From: Pseudomonadota bacterium
GTDB lineage: Bacteria; Pseudomonadota; Gammaproteobacteria; QQUJ01
Direction: 5' to 3'
DNA length: 64,000 nucleotides
NCBI GenBank assembly: GCA_008501635.1
Contig: QQUJ01000029.1
Span: 62,001-126,000 of the forward strand
Shown: positions 56,990 through 64,000 of the stretch, piece by piece
Position numbering within the stretch: position 1 is the first letter of the stretch
Layout of the letters: the number at the start of each line of letters is the position of its first letter
Notes under the pieces: generated by a model
Databases searched by the model: none
What the model saw: the letters and a program-made list of their open reading frames with translations, nothing else
What the model was told of the DNA's origin: nothing
Program-made: the position numbers and the translations under genes

Positions 56990-58018
56990 TCAATCGAACC
57001 ACGGCGGCAGATCAACCACCACACCCAATCCAACTACCAGCAGCCAGACGATCGTGATCGGGATAAACACCTTCCAGCCCAGGCGCATGATCTGATCGTA
57101 GCGATAACGCGGGAACGTGGCGCGGAACCACAAAAAGCAAAATAGGAAGAACGCGGTCTTGGAAGCCAGCCATAGGATACCCGGCACCCAGGCAAACAGC
57201 GGCTCCAACAACGGAATACCTTCGAAGGGTGACAACCAGCCCCCAAGGAAGAAGAGCGATGCCAGCACCGAGATCAGGATCATTGCCGCATATTCGGCGA
57301 GAAAGAAGACGGCAAAGGCCATGCCGCCGTATTCCACGTGGAATCCGGCGACAATCTCCGACTCACCCTCGGCCACATCGAAAGGCGCGCGATTGGTTTC
57401 GGCCACACCTGAGATGAAATAGATGACGAACAGCGGCAGCAGCGGCAACCAGAACCAGTGCAGGACGCTGCCCTGCTGCGCGCGCACGATCTCGCTCAGA
57501 TTGAGACTTTGTGCCGCCAGCAGTACGCCGACCACAGCAAAACCCATGGCGATCTCGTAGGAGACCATCTGCGCCCCGGAACGCATCGCACCCAACAGCG
57601 CATACTTGGAGTTGGAGGACCAGCCGGCAATCAGCACGCCATAGGCCTCCAACGAGGTGAGGGCGAGGATGAACAGCAAACCGGCGTCGATATCGGCCAG
57701 CACCCATCCCTCATCGAAGGGGATCACCGCCCAGGCCGCCAGTACCGGAGTAATCGAAAGTACCGGCGCCAGAACGAACATGATGCGATTGGCCTCGGCC
57801 GGAAGGATGATCTCCTTGAACGCCAGCTTGGCCGCGTCCGCAATCGGCTGCAGCCACCCGCGTGGTCCAACCCGGTTGGGACCGATGCGCACCTGCATGT
57901 AGCCGATGATTTTGCGTTCGGCATAGGTGAGATAGGCCACCGCGCCCATCAACGGCAGAACGATGACCAGAATCTTGGCCAGGGTTATAACCAGATATTC
58001 GATGTCGGCAAGCTCCAC
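56990..58018 (-). CDS. nuoH: NADH-quinone oxidoreductase subunit H
   Basis: A 342-residue subunit with about eight helices that forms the quinone-binding entry at the junction of the two arms. Conserved stretches are [40 protein letters not shown] and [20 protein letters not shown], the latter two with essential charged residues. Length matches E. coli (325) with a short extension. It lies 24 bp after nuoG. Confidence 0.97.
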   Translation of the reverse strand: MELADIEYLVITLAKILVIVLPLMGAVAYLTYAERKIIGYMQVRIGPNRVGPRGWLQPIADAAKLAFKEIILPAEANRIMFVLAPVLSITPVLAAWAVIPFDEGWVLADIDAGLLFILALTSLEAYGVLIAGWSSNSKYALLGAMRSGAQMVSYEIAMGFAVVGVLLAAQSLNLSEIVRAQQGSVLHWFWLPLLPLFVIYFISGVAETNRAPFDVAEGESEIVAGFHVEYGGMAFAVFFLAEYAAMILISVLASLFFLGGWLSPFEGIPLLEPLFAWVPGILWLASKTAFFLFCFLWFRATFPRYRYDQIMRLGWKVFIPITIVWLLVVGLGVVVDLPPWFD

Positions 58019-58042
58019 GTGATCCCCCGGTGTTATCCGATC

Positions 58043-60406
58043 CTACCCGTGTACCAATTCGATCGGCCCCATGGCCGGGCCCAGCTCCGCCGTCTCCGCA
58101 AGACCCGCCGCCAGCCACACCACTCCATCGGGTACTCGTTCGTCAATGCTCAGCGGCAGCGTCACGCGACCCTCGCCCTGCACCGCAACCGCCAGTTCGG
58201 CTCCTTGCAATCCAAGTCGATCGGCCAGAGTGGGTGCCACAGCAATCCAGGCACGTTCGGCGTCCGCGGTCGCCTGTAACGGCTGTGAGCGCCGCACCAA
58301 CGCGTCGACTGCGTAGATCGGTACATCACCAATACGTTGCAGCGCACCGTTGATCGTCGCTTGCGGCGCGGGGATGGTATCGATATTCAACGCGGAAACT
58401 GCCTGCGAACCAACCATGCCGCGAAGCTCGCTCAGCACCTGTTCACTGCTGGCGTAATCAAAACCCTCGACCTTCAGCAGATTGGCCAGCACGCGCAAAA
58501 CCTTCCAGGCGGGGCGGCTGTCGCCGGGGGGCAGCGCTGCACCTTTGAAACTCTGCCAATCGCCCTGAGCGCTGATGTAGGTGCCCGAGGTTTCGGCAAA
58601 CAGCGCGATGGGCAGCAACACATCGGCGACCCGCTCCAGCGCAGGGGTGCGGTAGGCGCTCAAGGCAACGACGTGTTCCGCCTGCGCCAAAGCGGCGACG
58701 GTGGCGCGCGCGTCGGCGCTGTCGCGATCGGGCTCGACTCCCAATAAAAGGTAACCCTTGCGCGGCGCAGCGACCATGGCGGCGGCATCGAGTCCCGGAT
58801 CCGACCTGGCGCCCGCAGTACCGCGGCGTGGCAGCGCGCCGGCAATCCATGCCCCCGCGTTGTTGGCTGCCTCCGGGAGATAGCCGATACGGACGGCAGC
58901 GCTCTGCGCGATAAACGCAGCTAGCGCGCGCATTGTCGCGGCATTGGGATCGGTATTGGCCAAGTTGCCGACCAGCACCACGCCCCGATCGGCGCTTTTC
59001 AGGCTTGCGGCGATCGCTCGATGCTTCTCGTTAACCTCGACACCGCTCAGGGCTTGTTCCAAACCCTGCGGTATCTTTGCGTGACCAAGTTCAGCGACAG
59101 CGCTTGCTACGGCGGCCAGCTCACCCACCAGCCGGGCGGGAGCGGCGATACACTTTTCTGCAATATCGAAGTGAAAATCGAAATCGATCGGATTGACCGC
59201 ATGCACCGCAGCGCCGTAAAGCGCCGCCTTGCGCACGCGATGCGCCGCCAGCGGCTGCTCCTTGCGGATGTTGCTGCCAACCAGCAATATCGCCTCCTGC
59301 TCCTCCAGCTCCGCCAGTGACATGCCCAGCGCAGGGTACAACGGCGCCGCATCGTCATCACGAAAATCCACCTGGCGCAACCGATGGTCGATGTTGCTAC
59401 AGCCAAGCCCGCGCGCCAGTTTTTGAGTCAGGTAGAGTTCTTCCAGCGTCGCGCCCGGACTGGCAAGAACGCCCAGTGCATCACCACCATCGGCGGTGGT
59501 CGCGGCGATTCCCCGGGCCGCCGCCTCAAGGGCCTCCTCCCAACTCGCAGCGCGCCAGGCGCCGTCCTGTTTGATCAGGGGTGTAGTGAGGCGGTCATCG
59601 CTATCGATTCCCAGATAGCTGAAGCGGTCACGATCGGAGATCCAACATTCGTTGATCGACTCGTTGTCGCGCGGCACCACGCGCATGACCTTGCCGCGTC
59701 GTGTATGCAGGTAGATGTTGGTACCCAGCCCATCATGCGGAGCGATGCCCTCATGTTGCGTCATCTCCCAGGCACGCGCCTGAAAGCGGAACGGTTTGGA
59801 GGTAAGCGCTCCCACCGGGCAAAGATCGATGACATTGCCCGACATCTCGGAACTCACCGACTCTTCGAGGTAGGTGCCGATGGTCATGTGCTCGCCACGC
59901 CCCGTGGCGCCCAACTCACGCACACCGGCCACTTCGGCCCCGAATCGTATGCAGCGGGTACAGTGGATACAGCGCGTCAAATCGGTGGAGATCAGTGAAC
60001 CGATGTTCTTGTCCTTGACGACCCGCTTCGATTCTGCGTAACGGGACACGTCACTGCCGTAGCCCATGGCGAGGTCCTGCAGTTCGCACTCACCGCCCTG
60101 ATCGCAGATCGGGCAGTCGAGCGGATGATTGATGAGCAGGAATTCCATAACGCCCTTCTGCGCAGCGATGGCCTTCGGTGAATCGGTTATTACCTTCATG
60201 CCCTCAGTGACCGGAGTGGCGCACGCGGGCAGCGGTTTGGGCGCCTTTTCCACCTCCACCAGGCACATACGGCAGTTGGCCGCTATGGAAAGCTTTTTGT
60301 GATAGCAAAACCGTGGGATAGCGATCCCCGCCTGATCGGCAGCTTCGATCACCATCGAGCCTTCGCGGGCTTCGATCTCGATGCCGTTGATCTCGACCTT
60401 TACCAT
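58043..60406 (-). CDS. nuoG: NADH-quinone oxidoreductase subunit G
   Basis: A 787-residue peripheral subunit. The N-terminal ferredoxin domain has CRMCLVEVE and the N1b cysteines. CDQGGECELQDLAMGYG and the following CIHCTRCIRFGAEV carry N5 and N4. The molybdopterin-oxidoreductase-like C-terminal domain is not catalytic. Near residues 225-285, where E. coli NuoG binds the extra N7 cluster, the cysteines are replaced (MTQHEGIAPHDGLGTNIY), so N7 is absent. I chose ATG 60406 (MVKVEING) over 60427 because GGAATTCGGA precedes it. Confidence 0.95.
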   Translation of the reverse strand: MVKVEINGIEIEAREGSMVIEAADQAGIAIPRFCYHKKLSIAANCRMCLVEVEKAPKPLPACATPVTEGMKVITDSPKAIAAQKGVMEFLLINHPLDCPICDQGGECELQDLAMGYGSDVSRYAESKRVVKDKNIGSLISTDLTRCIHCTRCIRFGAEVAGVRELGATGRGEHMTIGTYLEESVSSEMSGNVIDLCPVGALTSKPFRFQARAWEMTQHEGIAPHDGLGTNIYLHTRRGKVMRVVPRDNESINECWISDRDRFSYLGIDSDDRLTTPLIKQDGAWRAASWEEALEAAARGIAATTADGGDALGVLASPGATLEELYLTQKLARGLGCSNIDHRLRQVDFRDDDAAPLYPALGMSLAELEEQEAILLVGSNIRKEQPLAAHRVRKAALYGAAVHAVNPIDFDFHFDIAEKCIAAPARLVGELAAVASAVAELGHAKIPQGLEQALSGVEVNEKHRAIAASLKSADRGVVLVGNLANTDPNAATMRALAAFIAQSAAVRIGYLPEAANNAGAWIAGALPRRGTAGARSDPGLDAAAMVAAPRKGYLLLGVEPDRDSADARATVAALAQAEHVVALSAYRTPALERVADVLLPIALFAETSGTYISAQGDWQSFKGAALPPGDSRPAWKVLRVLANLLKVEGFDYASSEQVLSELRGMVGSQAVSALNIDTIPAPQATINGALQRIGDVPIYAVDALVRRSQPLQATADAERAWIAVAPTLADRLGLQGAELAVAVQGEGRVTLPLSIDERVPDGVVWLAAGLAETAELGPAMGPIELVHG

Positions 60407-60454
60407 GTTCCGAATTCCATCATTCACTAACCGTTATCAGAGACGCCGTGCCGC

Positions 60455-61729
60455 TCAGGCATTACCGACCATGCAGCGTTTATGTTCGATGTGATATTCG
60501 AACTCATCGTGATAGTGTTTGAGAAAGCTCTGCACCGGCATCGCCGCAGCATCGCCGAGCGCGCAGATGGTACGGCCCATGATGTTGCCCGCAACACTGT
60601 TGAGTTTTTCCAGATCCTCGGGGCAGCCCTGGCCATGCTCGATGCGATGCACCATGCGCGCCAGCCACCCCGTCCCCTCGCGGCACGGCGTGCATTGACC
60701 GCACGACTCCTCGTAATAGAAGTGCGACAACCTCGCCAGCGTCTTGACCATGCAGGTGGTTTCATCCATTACGATGACCGAACCGGCACCCAGCATCGAA
60801 CCCACTTTGGCGATGCCATCGTAGTCCATGGTGGCTTGCATCATCTGCTCGGCCGGTACAACGGGGGTCGATGATCCACCGGGTATCACCGCCTTGAGTT
60901 TACGGCCCTTCCAGACGCCGCCCGCCATCTGCAGCAAATCTGCAAAGGGCGTTCCCATGGGAATCTCGAAATTGCCGGGTCTCTCCACGTGTCCCGAGAC
61001 ACAAAACAGCTTCGAGCCACCGTTATTGGGTTTACCCATCTCCAGAAACCACTCGCCCCCCTCCTGCAAAATGGCAGGAACCGAGGCCAGCGATTCGGTG
61101 TTGTTGATCGTCGTGGGACGGCCATACAGGCCGTAGTTCGCCGGGAACGGCGGCTTGAAACGCGGCTGCCCCTTCTTGCCTTCGATGGATTCGAGGAGCG
61201 CGGTCTCTTCGCCGCAGATATAGGCGCCGGCGCCGAGATGGGTATGGATCTCGAAATCGAAACCGGAACCCAGGATGTCGTTGCCGAGATAACCCGCTAC
61301 ACGCGCCTCGTGCAGCGCCTTTTCGAAGCACTCGTAGGGCTCCCAGAACTCGCCGCGAATGTAGTTGTAACCGACACTGGCACCGATGGTGTAACCACCG
61401 ATGATCATTCCCTCGATCAGCTGATGCGGGTTGTAGCGCAAGATGTCACGGTCTTTACAGGTACCCGGCTCCCCTTCATCGGAGTTACAGATCAGGTACT
61501 TCTGGCCGGGAAGGTTGCGCGGCATGAAACTCCATTTGAGCCCGGTGGGAAAACCCGCGCCACCACGGCCGCGCAATGCCGATTTTTTCAGCTCTTCGAT
61601 AATCGTTTCTGCCGGTGTCTTCTCCTTGAGTATCCTCTCCAGGACAGAATAGCCACCGACGCTTTTATAGCTTTCGAGAGCCGCGGGGTTGTTCAGATGC
61701 AGGGTGCGGAAACAGGTCTCGTTGGCCAT
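60455..61729 (-). CDS. nuoF: NADH-quinone oxidoreductase subunit F
   Basis: A 424-residue subunit that oxidises NADH through FMN and cluster N3. NADH/FMN-binding sequences are [40 protein letters not shown] and [21 protein letters not shown]3 cysteines are in [16 protein letters not shown] and a later Cys. ATG 61729 ([14 protein letters not shown]) overlaps the nuoE stop region; the upstream ATG at 61759 is inside nuoE and gives a non-conserved tail. Confidence 0.96.
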   Translation of the reverse strand: MANETCFRTLHLNNPAALESYKSVGGYSVLERILKEKTPAETIIEELKKSALRGRGGAGFPTGLKWSFMPRNLPGQKYLICNSDEGEPGTCKDRDILRYNPHQLIEGMIIGGYTIGASVGYNYIRGEFWEPYECFEKALHEARVAGYLGNDILGSGFDFEIHTHLGAGAYICGEETALLESIEGKKGQPRFKPPFPANYGLYGRPTTINNTESLASVPAILQEGGEWFLEMGKPNNGGSKLFCVSGHVERPGNFEIPMGTPFADLLQMAGGVWKGRKLKAVIPGGSSTPVVPAEQMMQATMDYDGIAKVGSMLGAGSVIVMDETTCMVKTLARLSHFYYEESCGQCTPCREGTGWLARMVHRIEHGQGCPEDLEKLNSVAGNIMGRTICALGDAAAMPVQSFLKHYHDEFEYHIEHKRCMVGNA

Positions 61730-61733
61730 GCCC

Positions 61734-62246
61734 TTACTCCAAGCCGTCCAGGAAAGCATCGATGGACTCGGGAGTCAGATTCTCGTGATACTCCCTGCCC
61801 ACCTGCATGACCGGCGCGTTGACACAGGCGCCCAGGCATTCGACTTCTTTCAATGTGATCTTTCCGTCTTCCGTCGTGCCGCCCATTTCGACGCCGAGAC
61901 GCTGTTTCAGGTGCGCGACGATCTCCTCCGAACCGCGCAGCTGGCAGGAGATATTGGTGCACAGGCAGAGCTTGGTCTTGCCGACCGGCCGCAACTCGTA
62001 CATCGAGTAGAAGGTGGCCACCTCGTAGACGGCAATGGCGGGCATCTGCAGATACTCGGCAACGGCGTCCATGAGGTCGCTGGTCAACCAGCCACCGTTC
62101 TGCTCCTGCGCGACGCGCAGCGCGGCCATCACGGCCGACTGCCGCTGCTCAGCCGGATACTTGTCAATCCACTGATCGATCTCGTTCAGCGAGGCTGGCG
62201 TCAGTAGTCCGATCCTGGGCTCTTTGCTCTTGCTCTGGGAACTCAC
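61734..62246 (-). CDS. nuoE: NADH-quinone oxidoreductase subunit E
   Basis: A 170-residue thioredoxin-fold subunit with [2Fe-2S] cluster N1a. The cysteines are in [13 protein letters not shown] and [16 protein letters not shown]. The start is GTG at 62246 ([13 protein letters not shown]), whose GTGA overlaps the nuoD stop by four bases. The open frame to 62666 runs through nuoD in another frame and is not coding. Family length is about 160-170. Confidence 0.95.
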   Translation of the reverse strand: MSSQSKSKEPRIGLLTPASLNEIDQWIDKYPAEQRQSAVMAALRVAQEQNGGWLTSDLMDAVAEYLQMPAIAVYEVATFYSMYELRPVGKTKLCLCTNISCQLRGSEEIVAHLKQRLGVEMGGTTEDGKITLKEVECLGACVNAPVMQVGREYHENLTPESIDAFLDGLE

Positions 62247-63496
62247 CGGTCGATCTCTCCAAACACAATGTCCTGGGTACCGATCACTGCAACCACATCG
62301 GCCAGCATGTGACCTTTGACCATCTCGTTCATCGCGGCAAGATGCGCGAACCCGGGGGCGCGCGCCTTGAGTCGGTAGGGCTTGTTGGCGCCGTCGGAGA
62401 TCAGGTAGATACCGAACTCGCCCTTGGGGTGCTCGATACCCGCGTAGACCTCCCCCTCCGGTACGCAGTAACCCTCGGTGAACAGCTTGAAGTGATGAAT
62501 CAGGGATTCCATGTCCTCCTTCATCTCTTCGCGGGGCGGAGGCGCGATCTTGTGATCGTCGACCATCACGGGACCCGGGTTGGCGCGCAGCCAATCGACG
62601 CACTGTTTGATGATCCGGTTCGATTGGCGCATCTCTTCCATGCGCACCAGATAGCGGTCGTAGCAATCGCCGTTGACCCCCACGGGTATGTCGAAATCGA
62701 GGCGATCATAGACTTCGTAAGGTTGCTTCTTGCGCAAATCCCACTCGACGCCCGAACCGCGCAACATCGGTCCGGTGAAACCAAGCTGCAGCGCGCGCTC
62801 GGCTGAAACGGCGCCGATGCCCACCGTGCGTTGTTTCCATATCCGGTTATCGGTCAACAACGTTTCGTAATCGTCGACATAGGCAGGAAAACGTTGGGTA
62901 AAGTTGTCGATAAAATCGAGCAGCGAGCCCTGACGGTTGGCATTGAGCCGCTCCACATCCTTGGCGTTGTGCCACTTGGATGCCGAGTAATGCGGCATGC
63001 GGTCCGGCAGATCGCGGTAGACGCCTCCGGGCCGATAGTAGGCCGCGTGCATGCGTGCGCCCGAGACCGCCTCGTAGCAATCCATCAGATCTTCGCGCTC
63101 GCGGAATGCGTAGAGAAACATCGTCATCGCCCCGACATCCAGTGCATGGGTGCCGATCCACATCAGATGATTGAGGATGCGGGTGATCTCATCGAACATC
63201 ACGCGGATGTATTGGGCACGGATAGGCACCTCGATTCCCAGCAATCGCTCGATGGCAATGACGTAAGCATGCTCGTTGCACAACATGGAGACGTAGTCGA
63301 GCCGATCCATGTAGGGAACACTCTGATTGAACGGCTTGCTTTCAGCGAGCTTTTCCGTGGCGCGATGCAGCAGTCCGATATGCGGATCGGCACGCTGAAT
63401 CACCTCACCGTTCATCTCCAGCACCAGACGCAATACGCCGTGGGCCGCCGGGTGCTGCGGCCCAAAGTTGATCGTATAGTTGCGAATCTCAGCCAT
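62243..63496 (-). CDS. nuoD: NADH-quinone oxidoreductase subunit D
   Basis: A 417-residue 49-kDa-type subunit that forms the quinone pocket with NuoB. Conserved sequences are [20 protein letters not shown] (with the quinone-binding His), [34 protein letters not shown], and the C-terminal [20 protein letters not shown]. It is separate from nuoC, unlike the nuoCD fusion of E. coli, supporting a non-enteric lineage. Confidence 0.97.
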   Translation of the reverse strand: MAEIRNYTINFGPQHPAAHGVLRLVLEMNGEVIQRADPHIGLLHRATEKLAESKPFNQSVPYMDRLDYVSMLCNEHAYVIAIERLLGIEVPIRAQYIRVMFDEITRILNHLMWIGTHALDVGAMTMFLYAFREREDLMDCYEAVSGARMHAAYYRPGGVYRDLPDRMPHYSASKWHNAKDVERLNANRQGSLLDFIDNFTQRFPAYVDDYETLLTDNRIWKQRTVGIGAVSAERALQLGFTGPMLRGSGVEWDLRKKQPYEVYDRLDFDIPVGVNGDCYDRYLVRMEEMRQSNRIIKQCVDWLRANPGPVMVDDHKIAPPPREEMKEDMESLIHHFKLFTEGYCVPEGEVYAGIEHPKGEFGIYLISDGANKPYRLKARAPGFAHLAAMNEMVKGHMLADVVAVIGTQDIVFGEIDR

Positions 63497-63514
63497 TGTT
63501 CATTGATCCGATAA

Positions 63515-64000
63515 TCAAGTCTGCTCCTGATCGGGTATGCGGCCAGCACCGAGATAGCGGTGATCCTTGCGAATCACTCGCGGCACGAGAACACGCGGTT
63601 CAATCTTCACCGGTTCGTAAACCACGCGTTGCTGCGCGGGGTCATACCGCATCTCCACATGCCCGTAGAGCGGGAAATCCTTGCGGAACGGATGACCGAC
63701 GAATCCATAGTCGGTAAGGATACGGCGCAGATCGGGATGACCTTCAAACAGAATGCCAAACAGATCGAACGCCTCGCGCTCGTACCAATTGGCGGAGTTC
63801 CAAACATCGACCAGTGAGTCCAGTTTCGGGAATTCATCATCGACGCAGTAAGCGCGCACGCGAATGCGTTGATTGTGGGTGACCGATAACAGGTGTGCTG
63901 CTACCGCAAATCGCCTCTTGGGCTGAAAAGCATGCTCTTCGACGATCGGCTGTGCGCGCTCCGCACCACGGCTAAAACCACCACCGGAGAAGGTGTCGGA
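63515..64000 (-). CDS. nuoC: NADH-quinone oxidoreductase subunit C, 3' part
   Basis: The reading frame is open to the window edge; 161 codons are visible and the start lies outside. Family sequences are [60 protein letters not shown] and the C-terminal [17 protein letters not shown]. It holds the peripheral arm against NuoD. A frame starting at GTG 63859 alone would miss the conserved [10 protein letters not shown] segment, so the upstream part is coding. Confidence 0.93.
   Translation of the reverse strand, partial: SDTFSGGGFSRGAERAQPIVEEHAFQPKRRFAVAAHLLSVTHNQRIRVRAYCVDDEFPKLDSLVDVWNSANWYEREAFDLFGILFEGHPDLRRILTDYGFVGHPFRKDFPLYGHVEMRYDPAQQRVVYEPVKIEPRVLVPRVIRKDHRYLGAGRIPDQEQT

Noticed and set aside
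62247-62666. N-terminal extension of the nuoE frame
   Set aside because: Runs through the coding region of nuoD in another frame; the GTG at 62246 with four-base overlap explains the start.

Overview
The window is a dense, about 60% GC stretch of a gammaproteobacterial chromosome with no phage, IS or CRISPR signature. Gene content and order point to a respiratory, acetate-using gammaproteobacterium outside the Enterobacterales, near the Chromatiales/Xanthomonadales/Pseudomonadales grade. The clues are separate nuoC and nuoD, prfB-lysS beside recJ and an rpfE-like gene, dksA-gluQ-cbrXAB as in Pseudomonas, and a nuo operon beside initiator tRNA and rimP-nusA-infB. The placement is inferred from synteny; there is no rRNA in the window.

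Layout. 1-4171 (minus): envelope-stress cluster rpoE-rseA-rseB-rseC-degQ plus the first codons of a glutaredoxin-like gene. 4386-5987 (plus): nadB. 5981-10822 (minus): succinate dehydrogenase sdhCDAB with its flavinylation factor sdhE, a YgfX-like protein and a DUF2189 membrane protein, driven by a clear promoter that contains a palindrome. 11055-13063 (plus): ygfZ and an HDOD gene, closed by a bidirectional terminator. 13134-22426 (minus): alaC-hom-thrC-rpfE-recJ-prfB-lysS, with the classical prfB programmed frameshift. 22623-24596 (plus): Mth938-like gene, dksA, gluQ.

24659-41378 is the most distinctive part, an acetate module. It contains a CbrX/CbrA/CbrB-type two-component system, an AT-rich 402-bp non-coding leader, a DUF4212 + SSS acetate-type symporter pair, a YggT-like small membrane protein, and an exonuclease-CBS-DUF294 fusion whose nuclease site looks dead. 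An unknown convergent gene, acetyl-CoA synthetase (acs), a second SSS-domain sensor kinase with its own small membrane partner, and a single-domain response regulator follow. Uptake (symporter), activation (Acs) and two transporter-like sensors therefore sit together.

41601-50377 (minus): the translation/RNA operon rimP-nusA-infB-rbfA-truB-rpsO-pnp, preceded by initiator tRNA-fMet with its own terminator and a second terminator-like hairpin just before rimP. 50436-64000 (minus): the complex I operon from nuoN back to a 5'-truncated nuoC. NADH and succinate enter the quinone pool through the two dehydrogenases encoded here, while acetate is imported and fed to the TCA cycle as acetyl-CoA.
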